Notes: a model not told the origin generated them from the letters alone. A stretch of DNA of 64,000 bases from Chlorobium sp. (GCA_005843835.1 SZXZ01000106.1:1-64000); one strand, 5' to 3'; positions 44,466 through 54,323 are shown, numbered from the stretch's first letter. Numbers and translations are program-made.

Positions 44466-45428
44466 ATGAAAACTGTCAAAGGATTCGCTTCAGCAACCGT
44501 CGGGAATGTTGCCTGCGGCTTTGATGTTCTGGGATTTGCCATTACAGAGCCCGGTGATGAAGTCATTCTCACGCTTTCCGATGAAATACAATCGGGTTCT
44601 CCGGTTTCGATTACCAGCATCACTGGAGATGGTGGTGCTCTTCCGCTTGACCCGAAAAAAAACACATCAAGCTTCGTTGTCCTAAAATTTCTTGAATATA
44701 TACGTACACATAAACAGATTGATTTTACTGGCCATATCTCCCTGGAACTTATTAAGCATCTGCCTCTGAGCAGTGGTATGGGCAGCAGTGCCGCTAGTGC
44801 CGCAGCGGCACTTGTTGCAGCAAACGAATTGATGGGACAGCCCTGCACGAAAATGGAACTTGTGCATTTTGCCATTGAAGGCGAGCGGGTGGCCTGCGGG
44901 TCAGCCCATGCCGATAACGCAGCACCTGCCCTTCTGGGCAATTTCGTTCTGATTCGGAGTTATACGCCACTTGACCTTATTACAATCCCTTCGCCTGAAA
45001 ACCTTTATTGTTCTCTGGTACATCCCCATACCGAGCTTCGCACCTCTTATGCCCGTTCAGTACTGCCAACAAGTATTCCACTCAAAATTGCTACCCAGCA
45101 ATGGGGAAATGTCGGCGCACTGGTCACCGGCCTGCTGACTTCTGATTACGATCTTATCGGCCGTTCTCTGGTTGATGTGATCGCTGAACCGAAACGAGCT
45201 CCGTTGATACCTGGTTTTTTTGAAGTCAAACAGGCCGCTCTTGACGCAGGAGCTCTTGGATGCAGCATCGCCGGATCGGGCCCTTCTCTGTTTGCGTTTT
45301 CTAATTCAGAAAAAACAGCTCTTGAAGTCGGAAAAGCCATGAAGGAGGCATTCCTGTTATCGAAAGCCAAACTTGAGTCCGACATGTGGGTTTCGCCTAT
45401 CTGCAAAGAAGGGGCAAGAATTCTGTAA
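44466..45428 (+). CDS. thrB: Homoserine kinase
   Basis: GHMP-family kinase that phosphorylates homoserine for threonine synthesis. I choose ATG 44466, giving MKTVKGFASATVGNVACGFD, which matches family N-termini; a TTG at 44448 would add six residues. The ATP loop LPLSSGMGSSAASAAAAL is near residue 100, and GALGCSIAGSGPSLFAF is the C-terminal GHMP motif. It is 320 aa and starts the thrB-thrC-plsC run. Confidence 0.95.
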   Translation: MKTVKGFASATVGNVACGFDVLGFAITEPGDEVILTLSDEIQSGSPVSITSITGDGGALPLDPKKNTSSFVVLKFLEYIRTHKQIDFTGHISLELIKHLPLSSGMGSSAASAAAALVAANELMGQPCTKMELVHFAIEGERVACGSAHADNAAPALLGNFVLIRSYTPLDLITIPSPENLYCSLVHPHTELRTSYARSVLPTSIPLKIATQQWGNVGALVTGLLTSDYDLIGRSLVDVIAEPKRAPLIPGFFEVKQAALDAGALGCSIAGSGPSLFAFSNSEKTALEVGKAMKEAFLLSKAKLESDMWVSPICKEGARIL

Positions 45429-45459
45429 CAAATAATTTCATAGACGAGTACCGCACATC

Positions 45460-46767
45460 ATGATCTATTTCAGCACGAATAAGTCGTCAATACCCGTATC
45501 CATTAAGAAAGCAACTCTTGAAGGACTTGCGCCTGATGGAGGTCTTTATATCCCTTCGGAAATCCCTCACTTTTCAGATGAAGAACTGCTGCTGCTTGAG
45601 GGCGCAACGTTCAATAACATTGCATTTGCAATTGCAAAAAAATTTATTGGCGGTGAAATGCCTCTGGATTTGCTCAACGATATGATTGAAGGGTGCTACC
45701 CTTTTGAGACTCCAATTGTCGAGCTGAATAAACAAACATTTGTCGAAGAGCTTTTCTGTGGACCAACACTTGCTTTTAAAGATTACGGAGCACGTTTTTT
45801 AGCAAGGCTTACGGGGTTTTTTGCAGCAGAAGAGGAAAAGCTTATTACCGTTCTTGTAGCAACGTCCGGAGATACTGGAAGTGCTGTAGCTTACGGGTTT
45901 CAGGGCATTCCGAATACAAGAGTTGTTCTGCTTTATCCTTCGGGCAAAGTTAGCCGTCTGCAGGAACAGCAACTCACAACAGCTGGTGGGAATGTTCATG
46001 CTCTTGAAGTAAAAGGCGATTTCGATGACTGCCAGCGTATGGTTAAACAGGCGTTTATCGATCATGACCTCAATGAACAACTTACCCTTACATCAGCTAA
46101 TTCTATCAATATTTCGAGACTGATCCCTCAATCATTCTATTATGCCTGGGCATCCCTGCAAATCAAGGAAAAGTATGGTTACAATGATCCTCTCTTTTCT
46201 GTCCCAAGCGGAAATTATGGAAACCTGACTGCTGGCGTAATGGCAAAACGAATGGGGTTCCCCATCGGCCGTTTTATTGCTGCGTCAAATGCCAACAACA
46301 GCGTTACCCGTTATCTTGATGATGGACGCTATGAACCACGACCTACTGTTACGACCAGGTCAACAGCTATGGACGTCGGGAACCCAAGTAATTTTGCCAG
46401 ACTCAAATATTTCTACGGTAACGACTTTACCTCAATGGGCAAAGACATCACCGGTACAGCAGTTTCTGATGAAGAAACGCTCACTACTATCAGACTGGTA
46501 TATGACCAATTTGGTTATATCATGGACCCGCATACAGCAGTAGCTTACCGTGCTCTTGAGCGGCACAGAACTGACAGCCATTCAAATAACGCAGGTATCG
46601 TCCTTTCAACGGCCCATCCTGCAAAATTTCTTGAGGTCCTTCAGGATGCGCTCGACAAGGAAATAGAAATCCCTTCGCGACTGCTGAATGTACTGGAAAA
46701 GAAGAAAATTGCTACAGTGATCAATCCTGATTATAGCGAGCTTGCCTCATTCCTCAACGGGCTCTGA
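45460..46767 (+). CDS. thrC: Threonine synthase
   Basis: PLP enzyme that converts O-phosphohomoserine to threonine (435 aa). The PLP lysine lies in FCGPTLAFKDYGARFL near residue 107, and the phosphate-binding SGDTGSAVAYGF follows. The N-terminal LEGLAPDGGLYIPSEIP is typical of the E. coli/yeast-type threonine synthase. It lies 31 bp after thrB, and plsC follows after 8 bp, so all three are probably one transcript. Confidence 0.96.
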   Translation: MIYFSTNKSSIPVSIKKATLEGLAPDGGLYIPSEIPHFSDEELLLLEGATFNNIAFAIAKKFIGGEMPLDLLNDMIEGCYPFETPIVELNKQTFVEELFCGPTLAFKDYGARFLARLTGFFAAEEEKLITVLVATSGDTGSAVAYGFQGIPNTRVVLLYPSGKVSRLQEQQLTTAGGNVHALEVKGDFDDCQRMVKQAFIDHDLNEQLTLTSANSINISRLIPQSFYYAWASLQIKEKYGYNDPLFSVPSGNYGNLTAGVMAKRMGFPIGRFIAASNANNSVTRYLDDGRYEPRPTVTTRSTAMDVGNPSNFARLKYFYGNDFTSMGKDITGTAVSDEETLTTIRLVYDQFGYIMDPHTAVAYRALERHRTDSHSNNAGIVLSTAHPAKFLEVLQDALDKEIEIPSRLLNVLEKKKIATVINPDYSELASFLNGL

Positions 46768-46775
46768 CAATAGCA

Positions 46776-47522
46776 ATGAAAAATAAAGGAATAAATTTCA
46801 GGACACTTTTATTTTTTTTTGTCCTGATACCTGTCATGTTTTTCGGAATACTTTTTTCAGTACTCGTCAACTTCTTCGATCCAACTGGGGACAGCTTCCA
46901 TAAAATAACCTCCTGGTGGGGCCGTTTCAGTGCAAAACTGTTCAGTATCCCAATTGAGGTAATAGGCGAAGAAAATTACAACCCCGAACAGAACTACCTT
47001 GTAATCAGCAACCACGCGGGTATGGCAGATATTCCAATACTGCTTGGTATATTAAAGCTCAATTTGAGATTTGTTGCAAAAGAAGAAATTGGAAAAATAC
47101 CGATATTCGGTTATGTGATCAAGAAGGCTGGTTTTGTCATGATCAAGAGAGGACAAAACCGGGAGGCGTTAAAAAGCCTTCTGGCAACAAGTGAAGTTTT
47201 AAAAAGCGGTCGTTCAGTGCATATTTTTCCGGAAGGGACCCGATCGGTTGACGGTAAACTGCTTCCTTTCAAGCGCGGTGCATTTCTTGTCGCTCAAAAA
47301 GGAGGAGCTCCGATTCTACCGGTTACAATAATCGGAAGTCATCTCATCACACCGAAAAAAAGCCTTAAAATCAATAAGGGAACAATCAGGGTCATCATTG
47401 CCCCCCCTCTTGAACTGGCAAAATTCAATAATGTCGAAGAACTCAGAAATACATCTTCTGAGATCATTAAAAAGAACCTTGACCTATACAATCAAGTAAT
47501 TATATCTGCCGATAAAGGTTGA
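46776..47522 (+). CDS. plsC: 1-acyl-sn-glycerol-3-phosphate acyltransferase (PlsC family)
   Basis: Membrane-bound acyltransferase that makes phosphatidic acid (248 aa). An N-terminal membrane helix ([19 protein letters not shown]) precedes the catalytic NHAGMADIP (the NHx4D motif), [19 protein letters not shown] and the substrate-binding FPEGTRS near residue 150. The 3' end overlaps the convergent ribH by 23 bp. Confidence 0.92.
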   Translation: MKNKGINFRTLLFFFVLIPVMFFGILFSVLVNFFDPTGDSFHKITSWWGRFSAKLFSIPIEVIGEENYNPEQNYLVISNHAGMADIPILLGILKLNLRFVAKEEIGKIPIFGYVIKKAGFVMIKRGQNREALKSLLATSEVLKSGRSVHIFPEGTRSVDGKLLPFKRGAFLVAQKGGAPILPVTIIGSHLITPKKSLKINKGTIRVIIAPPLELAKFNNVEELRNTSSEIIKKNLDLYNQVIISADKG

Positions 47523-47967
47523 CCATCTCTATAGCAGTCATAGCAGCATCAAAACCCTTATTTCCAGCTTTCGTTCCTGCTCGCTCAATAGCCTGTTCAA
47601 GGTTCTCTGTTGTAAGGACACCAAACGAAACAGGAATCATGGTATCAAGAGAAACCTGCGCAATACCTTTGGTGGCTTCGGCAGCTATGACATCAAAGTG
47701 AGGAGTCGATCCTCTGATAATAACACCAAGGGCAATAATGGCATCATAGTTACCGGTAACAGCAATTTTTTTAGCAACTAAAGGAAGCTCAAAGGCGCCT
47801 GGGCAACGCACAATCGTAATATTCTCTTCTGATCCTCCATGTCGGCGAATACAGTCGACAGCTCCTTCAACAAGCTTCTGTCCAATAAAATCATTAAAGC
47901 GCGAAACAACCAGAGCAAATCTCGTATCCTTTGCGTTTAATGATCCTTCAATCTGTTTAATCTGCAT
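47500..47967 (-). CDS. ribH: 6,7-dimethyl-8-ribityllumazine synthase
   Basis: Riboflavin pathway enzyme that condenses ribitylaminouracil with dihydroxybutanone phosphate (155 aa). It has [35 protein letters not shown] and the catalytic-His loop [14 protein letters not shown]. The C-terminal ~7 codons overlap the end of plsC on the opposite strand. gmhA-like 47993 is 25 bp upstream, same strand. Confidence 0.96.
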   Translation of the reverse strand: MQIKQIEGSLNAKDTRFALVVSRFNDFIGQKLVEGAVDCIRRHGGSEENITIVRCPGAFELPLVAKKIAVTGNYDAIIALGVIIRGSTPHFDVIAAEATKGIAQVSLDTMIPVSFGVLTTENLEQAIERAGTKAGNKGFDAAMTAIEMVNLYRQI

Positions 47968-47992
47968 AGCGATTTTTCATTTAAAGTTACTT

Positions 47993-48628
47993 CTATGAAC
48001 GGCAATATCCGAGTATCCGCTCAACAATATCTATAATAACGTGACCTATGGTAATATGGCACTCCTGCACCCTGTCTGCAGAACCGGAATGAGGTACAAT
48101 AATTTCAAGATCTGCAACACCCTTTAACACTCCTCCATCACCGCCGAGAAGGGCAAGAGTTTGTAACCCGTGCTCTTTGGCATAATGGAGTGCATTGACT
48201 ACACTTTTGCTGTTACCGCTGGTTGAAAGACCAACAAGAATATCACCTTCCCGGCCATAAGCTTCAACAAGTCTCATAAAGACTGCATCATAACCAAGAT
48301 CGTTGGCACCGGCCGTTAAAGCCGAAGTATCCGTTGACAGCGCAATAGCAGGAAGTGCAGGCCTAAGAACATTGCTGCGATACCGAATGGTCAATTCTGT
48401 TGCAAGATGCTGTGCATCTGCCGCACTGCCGCCATTCCCACAGAGAAGCACCTTTCCACCTGCGTTAAATGTGTCCGCAAACATCCTTGCCATGGCAACA
48501 ATAACCGCACTGTTCTGCCGAGCTACTGTTTCTTTAAGCTTGGCACTGTAAAGCATGATATCGAGCACGACTTCCTCAAAATGAGTACGGTCATCCAACC
48601 CTCCAGAACACTTGCACTGCTTGCTCAT
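47993..48628 (-). CDS. gmhA: SIS-domain phosphoheptose isomerase (GmhA-like)
   Basis: Sugar isomerase with a single SIS domain (211 aa), probably converting sedoheptulose 7-phosphate to D-glycero-D-manno-heptose 7-phosphate for LPS inner core. It has [37 protein letters not shown] and [15 protein letters not shown]. The N-terminal ~15 residues with three Cys/His (KQCKCSGG) are unusual for GmhA. The role in LPS is inferred from family; other heptose genes are not nearby. Confidence 0.88.
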   Translation of the reverse strand: MSKQCKCSGGLDDRTHFEEVVLDIMLYSAKLKETVARQNSAVIVAMARMFADTFNAGGKVLLCGNGGSAADAQHLATELTIRYRSNVLRPALPAIALSTDTSALTAGANDLGYDAVFMRLVEAYGREGDILVGLSTSGNSKSVVNALHYAKEHGLQTLALLGGDGGVLKGVADLEIIVPHSGSADRVQECHITIGHVIIDIVERILGYCRS

Positions 48629-48725
48629 ACAACAATATTAAAAATAAGTGGTCTGATGAGATTTTGAGCGAAATATAACGAAAAATAAATACTGTGCTTC
48701 AGACGCACGAATACTTATACCGGAC

Positions 48726-48766
48726 AATAAAAACTCCGCCTCATGCATAACATCAGACGGAGTTTA
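48726..48766 (-). terminator. Rho-independent terminator of hemE
   Basis: AAACTCCG/CGGAGTTT (48731-48738 with 48758-48765) separated by 19 nt. On the minus strand it is followed by TTTATTG. It lies 25 bp past the hemE stop. Confidence 0.7.
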
Positions 48767-48790
48767 AGCGATATTAAAAAAGTAATGCCT

Positions 48791-49846
48791 TTAGTGGTAC
48801 TGAGCACTCTCTTCTTTAACAAATTCTACAAGCAGCTTCAGATGCTCTGGATCCATATCAGGCAGGATACCATGACCAAGGTTGAACACATGACCTGAAT
48901 GTTCGGTATGATGACCAAATGACCGCAGAATTTTGGAGGCTTCAGCCTTGATTCTAGCTGGTGTACCATACAGAACGGTAGGATCGAGATTACCCTGAAG
49001 CGCAACACGATCATTGAGTTCTGTGCGTGCTTTGCCAATGTCAATACCCCAGCCAAGACCCATTGCGTCACAACCGGTATCAGCGATATCCGAAAGGATG
49101 GTGTTGCAATCCTTTGAGAAAACGATAACCGGAGTGTCGGGGTATTTAGCTTTGATAGCCTGAACTGTTTCCTTGATGTATGGAAGCGCGTATTCGCGAT
49201 AGTCATCTTCAGAGAGTGCGCTTGCCCATGAATCAAAAATCTGGATAGCATCTGCACCTGCTTCAACCTGCTTCAGAACATATGCTGTAATAACGCTTGA
49301 AATCTTGCTGAGAAGTGCATGAGCCATTTTCGGTTCACGGTACATCATCTGCTTGGCATAAGCGTAATTTTTCGAACCGCCACCTTCTACAGCATAGGTA
49401 AATAGTGTCCATGCAGCTCCCGTAAATCCAATAAGCGGTACCCGATTATCAAGTTCTTTTTTTGTCATGCGAATTGCATCGAGCACATAACCGAGCTTAT
49501 CATCAATTTCAGGAACAATCAGTTTATCAATATCAGCCTGGGAACGGATCGGAGGAGTCAGTTTAATGCCTTTGGATTCAATAATTTCGACATTCATGCC
49601 CATGGCTTCATTAACGACAAGAATATCAGAAAAAATAATAGCCGCATCCACACCCATCAATTCAACGGGCTGAATAGTTACCTCAGTTGCCAGTTCCGGG
49701 GTTTTACAGAGTGTTAAAAAATCTGTTTTTTCTCTCACAGCACGGTACTCCGGTAAATATCGACCGGCCTGCCTCATTACCCAGATTGGCGTCCGGGAAC
49801 ATGGCTGACGCTTTAATGCCCGGAGAAAAAGATCATTTTTGAGCAT
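48791..49846 (-). CDS. hemE: Uroporphyrinogen decarboxylase
   Basis: Decarboxylates uroporphyrinogen III to coproporphyrinogen III, feeding heme and bacteriochlorophyll synthesis. I choose ATG 49846 (MLKNDLFLRALKRQP), giving 351 aa; a TTG at 49879 adds 11 unconserved residues, although it has a G-rich stretch close upstream. Signatures are RTPIWVMRQAGRYLPEYR and IGFTGAAWTLFTYAVEGGGSK, with the catalytic Asp in VDAAIIFSDILV. It stands between the gmhA-ribH pair and the sdh operon. Confidence 0.95.
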   Translation of the reverse strand: MLKNDLFLRALKRQPCSRTPIWVMRQAGRYLPEYRAVREKTDFLTLCKTPELATEVTIQPVELMGVDAAIIFSDILVVNEAMGMNVEIIESKGIKLTPPIRSQADIDKLIVPEIDDKLGYVLDAIRMTKKELDNRVPLIGFTGAAWTLFTYAVEGGGSKNYAYAKQMMYREPKMAHALLSKISSVITAYVLKQVEAGADAIQIFDSWASALSEDDYREYALPYIKETVQAIKAKYPDTPVIVFSKDCNTILSDIADTGCDAMGLGWGIDIGKARTELNDRVALQGNLDPTVLYGTPARIKAEASKILRSFGHHTEHSGHVFNLGHGILPDMDPEHLKLLVEFVKEESAQYH

Positions 49847-50017
49847 GCAATGCAATAATTTGATGGGTTGACAAAACAAGATCCCCCTCAGAACATCCGG
49901 TAATATCTCCGGCTGAGAGCAAAGTAAACGTGCAAAGTTAATTTTTTTTAGCCTTTTATTAAAACTTTCCGGCAGATCAGTTGATGATATGTTGCTTCCT
50001 CAATAAAGACAACAGGT

Positions 50018-50866
50018 TCAGCTTACTATATGCCTTTTAATACCAAGCTGTTTTGCTGTATAGCCAAGCGCAAGACCGACCATTTCTGAAATATGAAACA
50101 CAGGAATAGAGCTCTCAATATGAGCTTGTTTGAGCGCCTTTGACTGATAGCCATCAAGCACGGTATGACAAAGCGGGCAGGGAGTTACAATAAAATCGGC
50201 TTTTGAGTTGATAGCCTCTTCAAGCGCTTCTGCAGCAACGTTGAGGGATTCCTCTTCAGCAACCAAAAGAGTATGAAAGCCACAACAACGGTTTTTATGC
50301 TCAAATGGTATGGTTTGTCCGCCCAGGGCCTCAATCAACTGGTCAAGCGAGCTTGGTGCAAGAGGATTGTCCCTGCCGAGAACGGTTGACGGCCTGAGAA
50401 TATGGCAACCATAAAATGGGGCAATCCGATAATTCTTTAAAGGAACTGTTACCTTCGCCTTGATGGCATCCAATCCAACATCATCAACAAGTACCCATAA
50501 GAGGTGTCTGACCTCGGAAGTGCCTCGATATTCAAGGCCTTCCCTTTTCAATATTTCGTTGACCTCTTTTTTAAGTTCAGGCGTTTCATCAAGTTTTTTC
50601 TTTGCGGTTCGGATTGTCATTAAACAGGTATTGCAGGAAACGATAAGGTCAAGGCCTGATTTTTCAGCAAGGGCAATATTACGGGCATTCACTAGCGCAA
50701 AATGTTTCGGGCTGACGTAATCGAGGTTGCTGCCCCCGCAGCATGTCCCTTCATGGAGTTTAACAAAATCCAGACCAAGGTCTTTCTGCCAAAAATCGAT
50801 CGAACGGTCAACCTCTTTGGTCATAGACTCGTTGATACAACTCATGTAATATGCATATCGCTTCAT
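50018..50866 (-). CDS. HdrB-like CCG-domain subunit of succinate dehydrogenase/fumarate reductase
   Basis: Cysteine-rich subunit (282 aa from ATG 50866, with GGGAG 9 bp upstream) like heterodisulfide reductase HdrB and the SdhE/MfrE subunits. Two CCG modules are visible: EGTCCGGSNLDY with downstream CNTCL, and KNRCCGFHTLL with CPLCHTVL. Each would bind a noncubane [4Fe-4S] cluster and one would contact quinone. There is a short amphipathic but no multispan membrane region. It lies 17 bp after sdhB, replacing the usual cytochrome b/SdhCD anchor. Some annotations call this sdhC. Confidence 0.88.
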   Translation of the reverse strand: MKRYAYYMSCINESMTKEVDRSIDFWQKDLGLDFVKLHEGTCCGGSNLDYVSPKHFALVNARNIALAEKSGLDLIVSCNTCLMTIRTAKKKLDETPELKKEVNEILKREGLEYRGTSEVRHLLWVLVDDVGLDAIKAKVTVPLKNYRIAPFYGCHILRPSTVLGRDNPLAPSSLDQLIEALGGQTIPFEHKNRCCGFHTLLVAEEESLNVAAEALEEAINSKADFIVTPCPLCHTVLDGYQSKALKQAHIESSIPVFHISEMVGLALGYTAKQLGIKRHIVS

Positions 50867-50883
50867 CAAGCAGTTCTCCCTTG

Positions 50884-51921
50884 TTATTTTTTATGAGATT
50901 TCAGATGATCCTGCTTTACATGTTCAGTCATTTCCCTGAACATCGCCCTGAATACCTTGATTCCTTTAGCCGATTTTACAAGCGGCGGCGGCGGGGGAGT
51001 CCTTCGTTTGACAATCATTTTCATCGCCATCGGCAAAAGGTTTCTAAGGGTCCAGACCATACCGTTAGTTCTTATTGGAAGGGTGGCCTCAACAAGTTTT
51101 CCTTTCTTTTCAATATCCTCCATAAAGGCTTCGGCATGTTTAGCCCCGCTGGTATCTTTAGGACCTCGGCACTCAATAGCATCTTCCCTGATGGCATGAA
51201 TAGCTTCCATTATAGGTATGCTTTTCACACACGATTCCTGACAACGGTAACAGTGTGTACAGTCCCATACCCCATGATCCTTTACCAGTTCCGAAAGTCG
51301 TACGTCATGAATTCCATCACGACTGTCGACATTCATACGATAGGATTTCAGCAGTACGGCAGGTGAGACATACTCTTTATTAGCCCTTAAAATGCTGCAC
51401 TCTGAAACACATGAAGCACACAGAATACAGTCAGTTGCCTTGTCGTAACGATGAAACTCCTTTTCTGAAACAAGAAATTCCTTCTTGCCGATTTCAGCAA
51501 GTGGCATGGTAGTTTCAATCCAGTTGGAATAGTGCTTCATTTTATCTACAAGCGGATCCATATCCACTATAAGATCCTTGATCATCGGCAGGCTGCGCAA
51601 TGGTTCAACCTTGATAATACCCGGTTCGCGGCATTTATCCAGCTCATCCCAAACCTGACTGGTACAGGCTAGTTTGGATATTCCATTAACACGCATACCG
51701 CAGGAGCCACAGATTCCTGCCTGGCAGAATGCCCTGAAACTGAGCGAAGCGTCGACATGCTCTTTAATATAATTCAAGGATCTGAGCACCGTAATACCTC
51801 TTTCCGCTGAAATGGTATAATCGTCAAAATACGGCTTACTGTCAACCTGTGGATTAAAGCGAAAAACCCGAAAGGTTACATCTCTTTTCCCTTCCTGATA
51901 CTGATCTATTGTTTCCGGCAT
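50884..51921 (-). CDS. sdhB: Succinate dehydrogenase/fumarate reductase iron-sulfur subunit
   Basis: Electron-transfer subunit (345 aa, ~100 longer than E. coli SdhB). The plant-type [2Fe-2S] domain has FCQAGICGSCGMRVNG, and the ferredoxin-like half has CILCASCVSEC and CTHCYRCQESC. The C-terminal ~90 residues (VWTLRNLLPMAMKMIVKRR then a Pro-rich stretch) are extra and may pair with the CCG subunit. In a reductive TCA organism it probably runs as a fumarate reductase. It lies 12 bp after sdhA. Confidence 0.93.
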   Translation of the reverse strand: MPETIDQYQEGKRDVTFRVFRFNPQVDSKPYFDDYTISAERGITVLRSLNYIKEHVDASLSFRAFCQAGICGSCGMRVNGISKLACTSQVWDELDKCREPGIIKVEPLRSLPMIKDLIVDMDPLVDKMKHYSNWIETTMPLAEIGKKEFLVSEKEFHRYDKATDCILCASCVSECSILRANKEYVSPAVLLKSYRMNVDSRDGIHDVRLSELVKDHGVWDCTHCYRCQESCVKSIPIMEAIHAIREDAIECRGPKDTSGAKHAEAFMEDIEKKGKLVEATLPIRTNGMVWTLRNLLPMAMKMIVKRRTPPPPPLVKSAKGIKVFRAMFREMTEHVKQDHLKSHKK

Positions 51922-51933
51922 AAGCGAGAATGA

Positions 51934-53637
51934 TTAATAAGTTCTTTCCTGGAGTTCATAGCGTCCCATCGTCACTGGTTTTTCTCCTGCACTGATTTTA
52001 CCGTTAATACGGGTTGCAAGAGTATGCTTGTGCCATTTTTCGTCATCCCTGACAGGAAAATCGATCCTGGTATGGGAACCCCGGCTCTCCTCACGAGCCA
52101 ACGCGCCAGCAGCTACGGTTTCAGCAAGATCAAGCATATTCTGGAGTTCAAGCACTTGCATGAGATTGGTGTTGAAAACATCACTGGAATCAAAAACACG
52201 GACTTTTTTAAAGCGGTCCTGTAACTCCGAAATATCGTTTATCCCCTTCTTCACCAGGGATGCTTCCCTGAAAATACCAACATTGAGTGCCAGGGTCTGA
52301 CCAAGTTCTTCTCGCAATGCCCCGTAGCGTTCATAGTGGCCTGAGGGCTGCATGCGACTCCTCAGGTCATCGACACTGTCCTTAAGTTCAGCCTCAGAAA
52401 TTGTACCGGGCTCGAATTTGCCAGCCTCTTCTGCCGCTGTCCGGCCTGCAATACGACCAAAGACAAGAATATCAAGCAAAGAGTTGCCTCCAAGTCGGTT
52501 GGCACCATGCACTGAAACACAGGCACACTCGCCAGCTGCATAAACACCCTCCATAATTGTCCGGCCGAAATTATCCGTATCGATTCCGCCCATCGAGTAA
52601 TGAGCAGTAGGTCTGACTGGAATAGGCTCCTCAATAGGGTCAACACCCTCAAAGTTCAATGACATCTCGCGTATCTGAGGCAACCGTGCTTTAATGAGAT
52701 CCGCTCCGAGATGAGTAAGATCAAGATGGATATATTTACCGGCAGGACTGTCAAACCCTCTTCCTTCGAGAATTTCGGTTTCAATCGATCGTGAAACAAG
52801 ATCCCTTGGTCCAAGCTCCATCTTTTCTTTTGCATACCTGGCCATAAATCTTTCGCCGTCCTTATTGATAAGAAAGCCGCCTTCACCTCGGGCACCTTCG
52901 GTAACAAGCAAACCGCTCTTTCTCAAGCCTGTTGGATGAAACTGAACAAACTCCATGTCTTTCATCGGTATACCTGCCCGATATGCAATTGCCTGGCCAT
53001 CACCGGTATTGCCTGCAGCATTGCTTGATCTGTTCCAATACATCTTGGCATACCCACCGGTAGCAAAAATTACTGTTTTAGCAGGAAAAGCCTCAACCTT
53101 GCCTGTCTTCATATTCATAGCAAGCAACCCTCTTGACCGACTTCCGTTTACCGATAATTTCAATGCAAAATATTCGTTAAAGAAAATCACACCTTTTCTC
53201 AAACATTGTTCGTAAAGTGTCTGCAGAATTGTATGGCCGGTTTTATCTGCACAGTAACAACAGCGAGGGCGGCCTGCGCCACCGAATGGCCTCTGAGCAA
53301 TGGTGTTGTCTTCAAGTCTCGACCACGGAGTCCCTATATTTTCAAGTTCACGTATAATTTTAGGTGCCTCAGAGCAGAGTACATCAACAGCATCCTGGTC
53401 AGCAAGGTAGTCACTGCCCTTGATTGTATCGAAAATGTGCATTTCAATAGTGTCGTCTTTTGCCGTGTTGCCAAGTGCGGCATTAGCTCCACCTTGAGCA
53501 GCAGAGGTATGCGAGCGATTGGGATAGACTTTCGACAGAACCGCAATATTCAGCGAGGGATTGGTTTTCATGGCCTCCATTGCAGCATACAGACCGGCCC
53601 CCCCACCTCCTACAATAACTATATCAAATGGTTTCAT
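51934..53637 (-). CDS. sdhA: Succinate dehydrogenase/fumarate reductase flavoprotein subunit
   Basis: Covalent-FAD catalytic subunit interconverting fumarate and succinate. I choose ATG 53637 (MKPFDIVIVGGGGAGLYAAM), 567 aa; a TTG or GTG start 13 codons upstream adds an unconserved leader. The FAD histidine is in RSHTSAAQGGANAAL near residue 43, substrate residues in VQFHPTGL and RPTAHYSMGG near 342. No Tat signal is present, so the enzyme acts on the cytoplasmic side. First gene of the sdhA-sdhB-HdrB-like operon. Confidence 0.95.
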   Translation of the reverse strand: MKPFDIVIVGGGGAGLYAAMEAMKTNPSLNIAVLSKVYPNRSHTSAAQGGANAALGNTAKDDTIEMHIFDTIKGSDYLADQDAVDVLCSEAPKIIRELENIGTPWSRLEDNTIAQRPFGGAGRPRCCYCADKTGHTILQTLYEQCLRKGVIFFNEYFALKLSVNGSRSRGLLAMNMKTGKVEAFPAKTVIFATGGYAKMYWNRSSNAAGNTGDGQAIAYRAGIPMKDMEFVQFHPTGLRKSGLLVTEGARGEGGFLINKDGERFMARYAKEKMELGPRDLVSRSIETEILEGRGFDSPAGKYIHLDLTHLGADLIKARLPQIREMSLNFEGVDPIEEPIPVRPTAHYSMGGIDTDNFGRTIMEGVYAAGECACVSVHGANRLGGNSLLDILVFGRIAGRTAAEEAGKFEPGTISEAELKDSVDDLRSRMQPSGHYERYGALREELGQTLALNVGIFREASLVKKGINDISELQDRFKKVRVFDSSDVFNTNLMQVLELQNMLDLAETVAAGALAREESRGSHTRIDFPVRDDEKWHKHTLATRINGKISAGEKPVTMGRYELQERTY

Positions 53638-53680
53638 GCGCTCAAATCTCTTTATGAGACTGTAAAACAGCCTCACTGAT

Positions 53681-53712
53681 TAAAAAGAAGGGCACTGCAG
53701 ACTGCAGTACCC
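53681..53712 (-). terminator. Terminator-like hairpin in the sdhA leader
   Basis: GGG-N-ACTGCAG-A-CTGCAGT-N-CCC (53690-53712) is a near-perfect palindrome. On the minus strand the tail is TTCTTTTTAA, so it has the form of a rho-independent terminator. It lies 44 bp upstream of the sdhA ATG, so it either ends the CBS-gene transcript or attenuates sdhA. Confidence 0.5.
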
Positions 53713-53876
53713 CGCTCGTTGAAATAGTCTTTCTGGTATTACTGAGGAATGCAGTACTAGAGAACCTTACTGCCGGATATATCTAATCCTGATAGGGATC
53801 TGATGAGTACAATCAACATTCGTGTTTATGATACTTCCTCTCAAAACCCTCTCAGCGAATAAATAAAGAACCTTTC

Positions 53877-54323
53877 TTACATTGCGACGTGATCGTCATG
53901 AACAGGTAGTTCTTCGACCGCATGAAGCACATCGGTCATGTTAAGAACACCCACAACCTTGTTACTTTCCATGACGGTCAGACGTCTGATATTAGTCCTT
54001 TTCATAAGTCGAAGTGCATACTTTATCCTGAGGCCGGGATTTACACTGATAACCGGCTTGCTCATGATCTGGAATACAGGAGTATTCCAGGGATCGCGAT
54101 GGACATCCTCTCCCGGATCGATTACTTTTTCAAGAATATCTTTTTCAGTCACTATGCCGTAGCAGTCATCCTCATTCCGAGGTTCCACTATTAGACCGCT
54201 CTCGTTAGTTTTTTTCATAATCTGAAGCGCCTCTGCAACAGTACAGCTGCCTTTTATTATATAAAAATCCTTTTTCATAAGCGCTGATACCGGCAACGTC
54301 CGTAATGTTATAAGCTGATCCAT
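53877..54323 (-). CDS. CBS-domain protein
   Basis: 148 aa, made almost entirely of two CBS motifs (about residues 10-70 and 80-138), a Bateman module that usually binds adenine nucleotides. The first has [20 protein letters not shown] and the second [23 protein letters not shown]. There is no attached catalytic domain. It lies upstream of the sdh operon on the same strand (240 bp from sdhA) and downstream of the efflux operon's terminator. What it regulates is not known. Confidence 0.85.
   Translation of the reverse strand: MDQLITLRTLPVSALMKKDFYIIKGSCTVAEALQIMKKTNESGLIVEPRNEDDCYGIVTEKDILEKVIDPGEDVHRDPWNTPVFQIMSKPVISVNPGLRIKYALRLMKRTNIRRLTVMESNKVVGVLNMTDVLHAVEELPVHDDHVAM

Noticed and set aside
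44369..44941. 190-aa minus-strand reading frame
   Set aside because: Antisense to the thrB N-terminal GHMP region; no start signal and no recognisable domain.
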